This document shows positions 7,733-16,734 of a stretch of 34,239 nt of DNA, in pieces (positions within the stretch are counted from its first letter, which is position 1; every line of letters begins with the position of its first letter). Both the position numbers and the translations under genes were made by a program. The DNA is taken from positions 1 to 34,239 of the forward strand of contig CAKOPK010000011.1 of assembly GCA_934099115.1 (NCBI GenBank). Direction: 5' to 3'. The notes under the pieces were generated by a model, which saw nothing but the letters and a program-made list of their open reading frames with translations, did no database searches and was not told the DNA's origin. The DNA comes from an uncultured Bacilli bacterium (lineage in GTDB: Bacteria > Bacillota_I > Bacilli_A > RF39 > UBA660).

Positions 7733-8594
7733 AATAGTCTGGCAAAGGACAAGTAAACTCCATAGCTTCTTTTGTTATAGGATGAATAAAATTCATTTTA
7801 TAAGAATGTAAAAATTGTCCAAAAGAAGAAGCATTACCCTTTGCATACACTGGATCATTATGAACAGGATATCCTATATAAGCCATATGTACTCTTATTT
7901 GATGAGTACGTCCTGTATCTAAAATACAACTTACTAAAGTATAATTAGAATATCTTTTTAATACTTTCATATGAGTAACTGCTCTTTTACTATTAACTGC
8001 TGTAACCATCATTTTTTCTCTATTTAATTTATCTCTACCTATTGGAGCATCAATAGTAGCACTACTATTTGGAAATACTCCGTTTAAAAGAGCTAAATAT
8101 TCTCTTTTAATTCTTTTATTTTTAAAATCATCTGCTAAAATCTCATGTGCTTTATTAGATTTAGCAACAAGCAATAAACCACTTGTATCTTTATCTATTC
8201 TGTGTACAATTCCAGGTCTCTCACTACCACCTATATCACTTAAATGATTGGTATAATATAAAAGTCCATTTACTAAAGTATTCGTATAATTTCCACTTCC
8301 TGGATGAACAACTAACCCACTAGGTTTATTAATAACCATAATATCTTTATCTTCATAAACAATATTTAAATCCATCTTAGTAGAAACAATATTAGTCTCT
8401 TCTTTATAGTTTTCATCAAAAACTACAATTATATCATCTAAACATACTTTATAACTAGCTTTCTTTTCTTCATTATTAACTTTCACTAAATGATTAGTAA
8501 TAAGCTTTTGTATAAATTCTCTAGAACAATCCAACTGTTCACATAAATATTTATCAAGACGAACTTGACTATCTTTAACTACAATTTCCTTCAC
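7701..8594 (-). CDS. rluD: 23S rRNA pseudouridine synthase RluD family (YlyB)
   Basis: A pseudouridine synthase of the RluA/RluD family: S4 domain (VRLDKYLCEQLDCSREFIQKL) and a catalytic domain with HRIDKDTSGLLLVAK (catalytic Asp in HRIDKDT) and RTHQIRVHM. RluD-type enzymes modify helix 69 of 23S rRNA. The open frame runs to 8621, but AAAGGAG with 9 bases to GTG 8592-8594 makes the start VKEIVVKDS, giving about 297 residues. This overlaps the 3' end of lspA by 20 bases, the lspA-ylyB arrangement known from Bacillus, and implies coupling. Confidence 0.92.
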   Translation of the reverse strand: MKEIVVKDSQVRLDKYLCEQLDCSREFIQKLITNHLVKVNNEEKKASYKVCLDDIIVVFDENYKEETNIVSTKMDLNIVYEDKDIMVINKPSGLVVHPGSGNYTNTLVNGLLYYTNHLSDIGGSERPGIVHRIDKDTSGLLLVAKSNKAHEILADDFKNKRIKREYLALLNGVFPNSSATIDAPIGRDKLNREKMMVTAVNSKRAVTHMKVLKRYSNYTLVSCILDTGRTHQIRVHMAYIGYPVHNDPVYAKGNASSFGQFLHSYKMNFIHPITKEAMEFTCPLPDYFKDFLEQLDK

Positions 8595-9045
8595 GATTAT
8601 CTTCTCCTTTAAGTATAGCAATAATTAATAATAAAACTCCTAAAACAATTGCTATATCTGCGATATTAAATACAGGATAATGATATCCCCATATACGAAA
8701 ATCTAAAAAATCACGCACATGACCTAAAAATATTCTATCTGCTAAATTAGACAAAATACCACCAAAAGTAAGCCCAAAAGCAAAATTATTTCTTAAATTA
8801 TTTTGAAAATGAAACATAAACTTAATAAGTATTAGAAAAGCCACAATAGAGGCAATAATAAGTATAGAACTATGATTTTCAAATATACTCCAAGCTCCCC
8901 CTGTATTTTGTACAAAAGTTATATAAAAGAAATTAGCTATTACTTTTACACTTTGATTTAATTTAAAATAAATAGTAATTAAACTCTTACTAACTTGGTC
9001 TAATAATAATACAACAATAGCAATTAAATATGTTTTCTTATTCAT
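8575..9045 (-). CDS. lspA: Lipoprotein signal peptidase (signal peptidase II)
   Basis: A 156-residue membrane aspartyl protease that cuts the signal peptide of prolipoproteins after lipid attachment. Four membrane segments are visible. The conserved blocks are VQNTGGAWSIF, NLADRIFLGHVRDFLDF (first catalytic Asp in NLADR) and VFNIADIAIVLGV (second catalytic Asp in NIAD). The length is normal. It is the upstream member of an overlapping pair with rluD, and its own start is ATG 9045 with an AAAGGG element before it. Confidence 0.95.
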   Translation of the reverse strand: MNKKTYLIAIVVLLLDQVSKSLITIYFKLNQSVKVIANFFYITFVQNTGGAWSIFENHSSILIIASIVAFLILIKFMFHFQNNLRNNFAFGLTFGGILSNLADRIFLGHVRDFLDFRIWGYHYPVFNIADIAIVLGVLLLIIAILKGEDNREGNCS

Positions 9046-9086
9046 AAGAACCCTTTCTTTCTCTATTACTCTATTGTATCATAAAT

Positions 9087-9311
9087 TTATAAATCTACCA
9101 AGATAACATCTTCTCCAATTTTAACAATTTGTTCAATTTTAATAGAAACTTCTGGTTCATTCTTAAAGAAAAGTCTTAAAAAATGTCTAGAACGAACATT
9201 AAAATAAAGAATTTGTCCTGCACTATTAATTTCTGCATCTATAATAACTCCTAAATGTTTCCCATCTTTTGTATTTATAACCATTTTTGTTTGTAAATCA
9301 CTTAATCTCAT
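9087..9311 (-). CDS. ylmC: YlmC/YmxH family PRC-barrel protein
   Basis: A 74-residue PRC-barrel protein of the YlmC/YmxH sporulation family: MRLSDLQTKMVINTKDGKHLG is the barrel start, followed by a VIIDAEIN strand and ending VGEDVILVDL-like. Function is poorly known; in Bacillus it lies between sigG and the ylm/sepF genes, as here next to sigG. The ribosome binding site AAGAGGTG precedes ATG 9311. A terminator stands between sigG and this gene, so it may have its own promoter or depend on readthrough. Confidence 0.82.
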   Translation of the reverse strand: MRLSDLQTKMVINTKDGKHLGVIIDAEINSAGQILYFNVRSRHFLRLFFKNEPEVSIKIEQIVKIGEDVILVDL

Positions 9312-9340
9312 ATAACACCTCTTATATAAATTATAAGTTA

Positions 9341-9375
9341 AAAGAAAAAAAGAATGAATATTATTTAATCATTCT
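9341..9375 (-). terminator. Intrinsic terminator at the end of sigG
   Basis: Stem AGAATGA (9351-9357) and TCATTCT (9369-9375). On the minus strand it is followed by a T-run (plus-strand A's 9345-9351). It overlaps the sigG stop codon. Confidence 0.7.
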
Positions 9376-10137
9376 CTTAAGACTTAATATCGCATTTTTT
9401 TCAATTCTAGAGACTTGAGCTTGACTAATATCCAAAGCTTCTGCTATTTCCATCTGTGTTTTCCCCATAATATAACGTTCTGTTAAAATCTCTTTTTCTC
9501 TTTTCTTAATCTTATCAAAAGCTTTCTTTAAAGAAATAAGCATATCTCTATCACTATTTAAATCTTTTTTATCAGCAATTTGGTCTTGTAAATAAATAGT
9601 ATCTCCCCCATCATTATAGATAGGCTCAAATATACTCATGGGTTCTTTTAAAGCATCTAAAGCATAAGCAATCTTATATTCTGGAACATTTAATTCTTTA
9701 GCAATCATACCATTTTGTGGTTCAACCCCATGTATATTAAAATACTTTTCTTTATATTCTAAAATACTATAAGCTAAATCCTTAATACTTCTACTAACTC
9801 TTATACTAGTATTATCTCGAATATATCTTTTAATCTCCCCTAATATTAAAGGCACTGCATATGTAGATAATTTTAAATTATAAGATAAATCAAAATTATC
9901 AATCGCTTTAATAAGTCCTATAACTCCTACTTGAAATAAATCATCCATATTATAATTACCCTTATTAAAACTCCTTAAAATACTTAAAACCAATTTTAAA
10001 TTACCATTAATAAGTTCTTCTTTAGCTTGATTATCCCCATTATGATATCTAATAAATAAATTAGTCATTTCTTCACTAGTTAAAACCGTTAATTCATTGG
10101 TATTAATACCAGTAATATCTACTTTATATCTAGCCAT
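9361..10137 (-). CDS. sigG: Forespore sporulation sigma factor SigG
   Basis: A 258-residue sigma-70 factor. The N-terminus KVDITGINTNELTVL is characteristic of sigma-G. Region 2 (EELINGNLKLVLSIL through FDLSYNLKLSTYAVPLILGEIKRYIRDN) contains the core-binding and -10-recognition helices; region 3 lies around residues 125-185; region 4 ends with the helix-turn-helix MEIAEALDISQAQVSRIEK. Sigma-G drives late forespore genes after engulfment. Its start lies in a perfect hairpin (10133-10166) that may damp translation. Position next to ylmC and lspA/rluD matches the Bacillus order, although SigE is not in this window. Confidence 0.93.
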   Translation of the reverse strand: MARYKVDITGINTNELTVLTSEEMTNLFIRYHNGDNQAKEELINGNLKLVLSILRSFNKGNYNMDDLFQVGVIGLIKAIDNFDLSYNLKLSTYAVPLILGEIKRYIRDNTSIRVSRSIKDLAYSILEYKEKYFNIHGVEPQNGMIAKELNVPEYKIAYALDALKEPMSIFEPIYNDGGDTIYLQDQIADKKDLNSDRDMLISLKKAFDKIKKREKEILTERYIMGKTQMEIAEALDISQAQVSRIEKNAILSLKRMIK

Positions 10138-10166
10138 AAATAAATTCCTTTCTCTTTATTTATGGC
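10133..10166 (-). promoter_or_regulatory. Hairpin enclosing the sigG ribosome binding site and start codon
   Basis: GCCATAAATAAA (10133-10144) and TTTATTTATGGC (10155-10166) form a perfect 12-bp inverted repeat with a 10-base spacer. In the mRNA the loop GAGAAAGGAA carries the sigG Shine-Dalgarno and the 3' arm contains the ATG. Such a structure should lower initiation. It could also act as a weak terminator for priA, but it lacks a proper T-run. Confidence 0.7.
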
Positions 10167-10193
10167 CATATTCTTTATTATTTATTCATCGTT

Positions 10194-12368
10194 TTATAAA
10201 TTTAAAGGATTAAAATCAATCTCTAAAAAAACATTTCTATTAGAAGCATATATATCATCTATTTCTTTTAAAGCTTTTTTTAATCCTGCATCAAATCGAT
10301 ATTTAATTGTAATTGAAAAACGATATATATTTTTAAGTTTAAAATTAAGTGCAGTAGAAGGGCCTAATAAAATAGTACTATCTTCTACATTTCTTTTTAA
10401 GTATTGAAATATTTTTGTACTATTTTTACTAGCTTCCTGATAATCTTTACTACATACCCGAACTAATACTAAATAATAATAAGGAGGATATTTAAGAAGT
10501 TTTCTTGTTTTCATCTCATTATAATAAAATGTTTTATAATCATTCGCAACTACCGCAGAAAAAAGAGAATTATCAGGATTAAAAGTCTGAATAAAAACTT
10601 CCCCAGGCTTATTTCCTCTACCTGCTCTACCACTTGCTTGATTTAACATAGCAAAAGTTCTTTCACTACTCCTAAAATCAGGTATTTGTAAAGTAGTATC
10701 TGCATTTACCACTCCAACTAAAGTACAATTTGGAAAATCAAGTCCTTTACTAATCATCTGTGTTCCTATTAAAATATCATATTCTTGATTTAAAAAATCT
10801 TTAATAATCTTGGCATGGCTTCCTTTCCTAGAAGTAGTATCTGCATCCATTCTAATTACTCTAGCATTCGAAAAATCACTCTTAATAATACTTTCTAGTT
10901 TTTCAGTACCAAGACCTAAATAATTTAAACCATCTTCCCCACATTTAGGACACAATTTATCTCTTACTCTAGTATATCCACAAAAATGACATCTTAATGT
11001 TTGATTAGTTTTATGATAAGTAAGTGCAATTTCACAATGAGGACATTTATAAGTAAAACCACAATTACTACAATTAATAACAGTAGAAAATCCTCTTCTA
11101 TTTAAAAGTAAAATAGTTTGTTCCTTATTTTCTAAACGTTCTTTTATCTTTTCTTTTAAAATTCCACTAATAATAAAATTTCTCTTTTTTACTTCTTCCC
11201 CCATATCTACAATTACCGTAGATGGCAACTTTCCCCTAGCTCTATTCTTCATTTCTATTAAATGATAGACCCCTTTTTCTGCTCTAGCCATACTTTCTAA
11301 AGAAGGAGTTGCACTTCCTAAAACAAGAGGACACTTGTGATATTCACTTCTATATTTAGCAATATCTCTAGCATGATATCTAGGTGTATTATCTTGTTTA
11401 TAAGTATCACTATGTTCTTCATCTAATATAATAATACCAATATTTTCTAAAGGTGCAAAAATAGCACTTCTAGTCCCAATTACAATCTTAACATCATGAT
11501 TTAAAATCTTAACATATTCATCATACTTTTCTCCATTAGATAAACCACTGTGCAAGATAGCAACAAGAGACCCAAAACTAGCATAAAAAATAGCAATTAT
11601 CTGTTCTGTTAAACTAATCTCTGGAACTAATAATAAAGCAGTCTTATTCTCTTTTAAAACTTCTTTAATAAGTTTAATATATAATAAAGTCTTCCCACTA
11701 CCAGTAACACCATATACTAAAAAAGTATCACTTTTATGAAAAGAATCCTTAATATTCAAAAAAGCTTTCATTTGTTCATCATTAAGAGTTTTATCTTTTA
11801 CCTCTTCTTGTTTTTTTTGAATACGATATGTCTTTTCTTGCATAACTTTAACATATCCTAAACGAACTAATTCTAAAACAGATCCAGAATCCAATTCTTT
11901 TTTTAAAATTTTATTATTTATTAAAAGCCGTTCTAATATATCATTTTTCTTTCCTCTGTGATGAAGCATAAACTCTCTTACTTCATATTCACTTTTATTT
12001 AAAACTACATAAGAAATAAAACTATCATAGTTTTGTTTCTGTGTTTTTATTTTAAGAGCACTTGGTAACATCGTTTGATAAGCTGTAATTAAATTACACA
12101 TCGTATCTTCTTTTAAATGTTTACCAAGTTCCATTAATTCCCTATTTAATATAAAATTCTCATCAAGACTAATAATTTCTTTCAATGGATACTGCTCACT
12201 ATATTGATTTGTAATCTTTAAAACAATCCCATTTACTTCTTTACTTCCAAAAGGAACCACAACTCTCTCTCCTACTCTTATCTTATCTTGGTAAATAAAA
12301 GGAACTAAATACGTAAAAGCTTTATCTAAAGTCTTAACTGGATATTCAATAATACAATAAGCATACAT
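10194..12368 (-). CDS. priA: Primosomal helicase PriA
   Basis: The replication-restart helicase: it recognises stalled forks and starts primosome loading. The N-terminal DNA-binding domain (YAYCIIEYPVKTLDKAFTYLVP) is followed by the helicase core with Walker A GVTGSGKTLLY, DEEH box ILDEEHSDTYKQDNTPRYHARD, and two zinc-binding clusters (CSNCGFTYKCPHC; CHFCGYTRVRDKLCPKCG). The helicase C-terminal part has GTQMISKGLDFPNC and QASGRAGR. The open frame runs to 12404, but AGAAGGGAG precedes ATG 12368 (MYAYCII), giving 724 residues. It is 14 bases downstream of mutM, same strand. Confidence 0.95.
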   Translation of the reverse strand: MYAYCIIEYPVKTLDKAFTYLVPFIYQDKIRVGERVVVPFGSKEVNGIVLKITNQYSEQYPLKEIISLDENFILNRELMELGKHLKEDTMCNLITAYQTMLPSALKIKTQKQNYDSFISYVVLNKSEYEVREFMLHHRGKKNDILERLLINNKILKKELDSGSVLELVRLGYVKVMQEKTYRIQKKQEEVKDKTLNDEQMKAFLNIKDSFHKSDTFLVYGVTGSGKTLLYIKLIKEVLKENKTALLLVPEISLTEQIIAIFYASFGSLVAILHSGLSNGEKYDEYVKILNHDVKIVIGTRSAIFAPLENIGIIILDEEHSDTYKQDNTPRYHARDIAKYRSEYHKCPLVLGSATPSLESMARAEKGVYHLIEMKNRARGKLPSTVIVDMGEEVKKRNFIISGILKEKIKERLENKEQTILLLNRRGFSTVINCSNCGFTYKCPHCEIALTYHKTNQTLRCHFCGYTRVRDKLCPKCGEDGLNYLGLGTEKLESIIKSDFSNARVIRMDADTTSRKGSHAKIIKDFLNQEYDILIGTQMISKGLDFPNCTLVGVVNADTTLQIPDFRSSERTFAMLNQASGRAGRGNKPGEVFIQTFNPDNSLFSAVVANDYKTFYYNEMKTRKLLKYPPYYYLVLVRVCSKDYQEASKNSTKIFQYLKRNVEDSTILLGPSTALNFKLKNIYRFSITIKYRFDAGLKKALKEIDDIYASNRNVFLEIDFNPLNL

Positions 12369-12382
12369 ATTTAAACTCCCTT

Positions 12383-13198
12383 CTATTTTTGACAAGTTGG
12401 ACAATAATAAGTACTTCTACCACCTATCTTAATATTTTTAATTTTAGTACCACATTGATAACAAGCTTCCCCTTCTCTCTTATGAACTTTTAACTTCTGT
12501 TGAAATCTTCCAGTAACTCCTAAGCTAGAAGTATAACTTTTTATAGTGGTACCACCCATTTTTATCGCTTCTTTAATAATTTTGGCACTTGTCAATACTA
12601 TTCTTTCACATTCTTCTTTCGTTAAAGAAGAAGCACAACGAAGAGGATTAATAGAAGAAGCAAATAATACTTCATTCACATAAATATTACCTAATCCACT
12701 AATAATAGTTTGGTCTAACAAAACACTCTTAATAGGTAATCTTTTATTTCGAAACTTATTTAATAAATAATCACTCGTTAAATCTTTATCACCTGGTTCT
12801 AAACCCTGTTTCAAAATACATTCTGTATGCATTAATTCTTCTTTTAAAATAAGTCTCATTCTTCCAAATTTTCTTGTATCATGATATCTTAAAGTAGTAT
12901 TATCACTAAAAGTAAATATCACATGTTCATGTTTTTCTTTTACTTCTAATTCTTTTATAAAATATTTACCTTCCATTCTAAGATGACTTAATAAATAATA
13001 ATCTTCTGTTTCAAATATTAACCATTTACCTCTTCTTTTAATATCAATAAAACTCTGATTAACTAAATTCTTTTTAAAATCTTCTATATTACTCTCAATC
13101 ATCGCCTCATAATAAACATCTACTTTTATAATTTTCTTATTTAATATTCTTTTCTTTAGTGTATTTCTTACTGTTTCAACTTCTGCTATCTCTGGCAT
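12383..13198 (-). CDS. mutM: Formamidopyrimidine-DNA glycosylase (Fpg/MutM)
   Basis: A base-excision glycosylase/AP lyase that removes 8-oxoguanine and ring-opened purines. The mature N-terminus PEIAEVETV supplies the catalytic Pro2 and Glu3. The helix-two-turn-helix (LLDQTIISGLGNIYVNEVLF) and the C-terminal zinc finger CYQCGTKI...YYCPTCQ are intact. The start is ATG 13198, with AAGAGG 5 bases upstream; the longer reading to 13234 adds residues ahead of the essential Pro and would inactivate the enzyme. It begins 1 base after the upstream gene's stop codon, so coupled translation is likely, with polA further upstream. Confidence 0.95.
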   Translation of the reverse strand: MPEIAEVETVRNTLKKRILNKKIIKVDVYYEAMIESNIEDFKKNLVNQSFIDIKRRGKWLIFETEDYYLLSHLRMEGKYFIKELEVKEKHEHVIFTFSDNTTLRYHDTRKFGRMRLILKEELMHTECILKQGLEPGDKDLTSDYLLNKFRNKRLPIKSVLLDQTIISGLGNIYVNEVLFASSINPLRCASSLTKEECERIVLTSAKIIKEAIKMGGTTIKSYTSSLGVTGRFQQKLKVHKREGEACYQCGTKIKNIKIGGRSTYYCPTCQK

Positions 13199-13199
13199 A

Positions 13200-14096
13200 T
13201 TATCCTCTTGTCTTTCCTTTAAAAATATCAGCATAATCTCTAAATTCAGTTTCTAATAAATGCTTCATCTCATCACTTGTCTTATGCATTTCTTCCGAAT
13301 TAAAAGCATTTCCAAATAACTTTAATGTAAGATAATACATCTTATCCATTACTTTTAAAAAGTCTGTGTAAACCCCTTTAAAAGTTGTATTTAAATCATT
13401 ATTTTTTAACATTTGTTCTTGATATACTTCATTTTTACAATCAAGCATATTTAAAGTATTACCTGCTAAAACATTAATAATTCCATATCCCTTAACTTCA
13501 TAATCAGGATGGATTAATTTTTTACAAATCTTCTCTTCTAAAACCGAATTAAGTCCTTCTTCTAAACCTACTCCTCTTTCAAGAATCATTTCTCTTGTAA
13601 CTTTATTATCTTGATAACTTAATTTTTCTTTAGTCTCCATTAACCCACTTCTAGTTGTTAAAACATCATCATCTATCTTAAATTCATTTTGATAACTTTT
13701 AATTAAATGTCCTAATTCATGAATTAAAGTACTCTTAGACTGTTCTTTACTTAAATCTAAATCTTGTATTAAAACAACTCTATCTACACTTTTAAGAAAG
13801 TATTTTCCATTATTATATTCTATATTGGGATAAGACTGATAAACTCCACTTGCTCTTCTTAAATCAGCTTCTTTTACTAAGCCAAAATTATCGCTAAGCA
13901 TATTTCTATTTTTTAAACCCTGATAAATATTAGAACAACTACTAACTGGAGTATTTAAAAAAGCATTATAAATAATATCCCTATAATCTTCCCCAAATTC
14001 TAAAAGAAAAGCTTCATAAACTTGTTCTAAAAAATCTCTCAAAGACTCTTCATAATGATATTTATCTCTAATTATATTAAAATCATTTTGCTTCAT
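13200..14096 (-). CDS. Putative HExxH zinc metallopeptidase-like protein, unknown
   Basis: A 298-residue protein without signal peptide or membrane segment. I do not recognise its family. STLIHELGHLIKSY (HELGH at about 126-130) is a zinc-peptidase HExxH motif, and VGLEEGLNSVLEE (about 177-188) could provide the third ligand as a glutamate. Upstream, SGVYQSYPNIEY and VLIQDLDLSKEQ precede the motif as a beta-strand and loop would. It is sandwiched between polA (14-base overlap) and mutM (1 base gap), implying one operon with DNA repair genes. It may be a bystander of the operon or a real stress protease. Confidence 0.7.
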   Translation of the reverse strand: MKQNDFNIIRDKYHYEESLRDFLEQVYEAFLLEFGEDYRDIIYNAFLNTPVSSCSNIYQGLKNRNMLSDNFGLVKEADLRRASGVYQSYPNIEYNNGKYFLKSVDRVVLIQDLDLSKEQSKSTLIHELGHLIKSYQNEFKIDDDVLTTRSGLMETKEKLSYQDNKVTREMILERGVGLEEGLNSVLEEKICKKLIHPDYEVKGYGIINVLAGNTLNMLDCKNEVYQEQMLKNNDLNTTFKGVYTDFLKVMDKMYYLTLKLFGNAFNSEEMHKTSDEMKHLLETEFRDYADIFKGKTRG

Positions 14097-16656
14097 ATAA
14101 ATCTTTACCCTTTGCTATACCTACTTTTAAAGGTACACTAAGCTTAATAACATTCTCCATTATATTCTTAACTAATTCTAAAACTTCTTCTTCCTCTTCT
14201 AAAACAGTATCTATAATAAGTTCATCATGAATTTGTAAAACAATTTTACTCTTTAAATGTCTTTCATTAAATTCTTTATATACTAAAACCATAGCTTTCT
14301 TTATAATATCTGCACTAGTACCTTGAATAGGAGTATTAAGAGCTATTCTCTCTCCTGCTTGACGAACCATATAATTTCGATTATTTAATTCTTCAATTAT
14401 TCTTTTTCTATTAAATAAAGTTCTTACACTTCCCTCATTATAAGCCTCTTTAACAATATCATCCATATATCTTTTAACTCCCGGATATAATTCATAATAC
14501 TTCTCAATAAATTGGGCAGCTTCTTTAGTATTAATATTTAAGTTTTCTCCTAAACCAAAACCACTAATACCATATACAATTCCAAAAATAACTGCCTTTG
14601 CTGTACTACGCATTAACTTTGTTACATCTCTTTCTTGCACTCCATAAATATCTGCAGCTACTTTTGTATGAATATCTGCTCCCTTATTAAAAGCATCAAT
14701 TAATTCTTTAGAACCAGAAATATGTGCAAGTATTCTAAGTTCAATTTGACTATAATCAATACTTAAGAATAAATCATTAGTTGGTAAAAATGCTTTACGA
14801 ACCTTTTTACCTTCTTCTCCACGTATTGGAATATTTTGTAAATTAGGCTCTGCACTAGATAATCTCCCTGTTCTAGTTAAAGTCTGTTTAAAAATAGTAT
14901 GAATTTTCCCATCTGGAAATTTAGCATTTTCTAAACTAACTGTATAAGTAGATAATATCTTACTATAATTACGATACTCTAAAATCTTATCAATAATTGG
15001 ATGCTTATCTCTTAACTTCTTTAAAGTATCAGCATCTGTTTTATATCCATTTTGTCCCTTTTTACCTGCTTTTAATCCCAATCTTTCAAATAATACTTCT
15101 CCAAGTTGTTTAGGACTACTAATCTTAAACTCAGTACCTGCTAAAGCATAAATATCTTCTTCTAATACATGTATTTTCTCTTCTGCATCCCTCTTAATAG
15201 AATCTAAAACATTAGAATCTATCTTTACTCCAAAGTATTCCATATCAGAAAGAACATAAACTAAAGGCATTTCTATCTTATGAAATAAATCATACATATC
15301 TTCTAATTTTAACTTATTAATATATTGATCTCTAGTATCAAGTATAAATCTAGACTTTAAAACAATATCTTTCTTTAATCTTTCTTGTTCTTTAAAATTA
15401 TTTTTCTTCATCTCTTCATAAAATAAAACATTAATATGTAAAGGATTCATTAAATAAGCAATATCATCTTTTATAGATCCATTTAATAAATAAGCTGCAA
15501 TCATAGTATCATAATTAGCATGTTCTAATTCTAAATGATTTCTCTTAGCTAAAATATCTAATTGTTTAGCATTAAAAGTATATATAACTTTTCCCTTTAA
15601 TAAAGGAATAAGTTCTTTAAAAAATTTAGCATCTAAATAATAATTATTAGTACCACTACTAATACCTATACCAAGTATATTCCCTTTATGATAATTCTCT
15701 TCATCAATTTCTACAAAAATACTTACTTCATTCTGTAATTCTAATTGATTTATATCTTCAATAATCTGAAAACTTATCTCTTCTTTACTTGTAGCCCTAT
15801 CAAAATTCTTAAGTAAAGAATAAAACTCTAAATCTTCATAAATTGCACTTAATTCTTCTTCATTTACACCTTTATATACAATATCATCAAAAGTAATATT
15901 TAAAGGCACTTCTTTATATATAGTAGCTATCTCTTTACTCATAAAAGCATTATCTTTATCATTTAATAATTTTTCTTTAGTCTTACCCTTTATTTCATCA
16001 ATATGTTCATAAATACCCTCTAAAGAGCCAAATTGTTGTAAAAGTTTAATTGCTGTTTTATCTCCTATACCTTTTACTCCAGGAATATTATCAGAGGCAT
16101 CTCCCGATAAAGCTTTTAAATCAATAATCCTAATAGGTTCAATTCCCCAATCTTCATAAAAAGTCTCTGGATTATATCTAATATAACCACTTTGTTTTAA
16201 CAATTTAACATCTACAACAGGAGTTATTAATTGTAATAAGTCTCTATCACTAGATATTATAGTAGCATCATAAAAAGGATCTAATTCTGCCATTTCTGCA
16301 AGAGTACCAATAATATCATCAGCCTCATATGGTTCTAATTCAAAATAAGGAATACCCATCGCATCTAATAAAGCTCTAGCAATAGGCATTTGTTTTTTTA
16401 AATCATCTGGAGTTTCTGCTCTTCCCTCTTTATAAAAATCATATTTCTGTTTTCTAAAGTTCTTTCCAATATCAAAAGCAACTGCAATATATTCTGGTTT
16501 TTCTTCATGAATAATCTTATTCATCATACTAACAAAACCATATAGTGCATTCGTAGGAAATCCCTTACTATTTCTCATAACATTTCCTGTATAAGCAGTA
16601 GCATAATAACTTCTAAACATTAAATTATTCCCATCTACTAATATAACTTTTTTCAT
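14083..16656 (-). CDS. polA: DNA polymerase I
   Basis: About 857 residues, full length. The N-terminal 5' nuclease domain has VDGNNLMFRSYYA, FELEPYEADDIIGTLAE and SGDASDNIPGVKGIGDKTA. The central 3'-5' exonuclease-like domain (about residues 290-460) lacks the clear D-x-E start (VEIDEEN), so proofreading is probably lost, as in Bacillus Pol I. The polymerase domain has motif A DYSQIELRILAHIS, motif B RSTAKAVIFGIVYG and motif C QIHDELI. The start is ATG 16656, with AGGTG 6 bases before; an upstream in-frame GTG at 16665 is less suited. It leads the polA-HExxH-mutM-priA operon. Confidence 0.96.
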   Translation of the reverse strand: MKKVILVDGNNLMFRSYYATAYTGNVMRNSKGFPTNALYGFVSMMNKIIHEEKPEYIAVAFDIGKNFRKQKYDFYKEGRAETPDDLKKQMPIARALLDAMGIPYFELEPYEADDIIGTLAEMAELDPFYDATIISSDRDLLQLITPVVDVKLLKQSGYIRYNPETFYEDWGIEPIRIIDLKALSGDASDNIPGVKGIGDKTAIKLLQQFGSLEGIYEHIDEIKGKTKEKLLNDKDNAFMSKEIATIYKEVPLNITFDDIVYKGVNEEELSAIYEDLEFYSLLKNFDRATSKEEISFQIIEDINQLELQNEVSIFVEIDEENYHKGNILGIGISSGTNNYYLDAKFFKELIPLLKGKVIYTFNAKQLDILAKRNHLELEHANYDTMIAAYLLNGSIKDDIAYLMNPLHINVLFYEEMKKNNFKEQERLKKDIVLKSRFILDTRDQYINKLKLEDMYDLFHKIEMPLVYVLSDMEYFGVKIDSNVLDSIKRDAEEKIHVLEEDIYALAGTEFKISSPKQLGEVLFERLGLKAGKKGQNGYKTDADTLKKLRDKHPIIDKILEYRNYSKILSTYTVSLENAKFPDGKIHTIFKQTLTRTGRLSSAEPNLQNIPIRGEEGKKVRKAFLPTNDLFLSIDYSQIELRILAHISGSKELIDAFNKGADIHTKVAADIYGVQERDVTKLMRSTAKAVIFGIVYGISGFGLGENLNINTKEAAQFIEKYYELYPGVKRYMDDIVKEAYNEGSVRTLFNRKRIIEELNNRNYMVRQAGERIALNTPIQGTSADIIKKAMVLVYKEFNERHLKSKIVLQIHDELIIDTVLEEEEEVLELVKNIMENVIKLSVPLKVGIAKGKDLYEAK

Positions 16657-16672
16657 ACACTTCACCTATCTC

Positions 16673-16701
16673 ATTATACAATAAAAGTATTAGAATTAAA
16701 A
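16673..16701 (-). promoter_or_regulatory. Probable promoter of the polA operon
   Basis: On the minus strand: TATAAT (16673-16678) 17 bases from a weak TTTTAA (16696-16701). The -10 is perfect, the -35 poor. Confidence 0.5.
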
Positions 16702-16728
16702 GAAAAAGAAGACTATGAAAATCTTCTT
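16696..16728 (-). terminator. Intrinsic terminator of surface-protein gene 2
   Basis: Stem AAGAAGA (16706-16712) and TCTTCTT (16722-16728) with a 9-nt loop. On the minus strand a T-rich run follows (plus-strand A's down to 16696). Confidence 0.65.
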
Positions 16729-16734
16729 AAAATA

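Noticed and set aside
10162..10407. 81-codon plus-strand open frame
   Set aside because: It is a shadow of the priA 3' end on the other strand; no ribosome binding site or family match.
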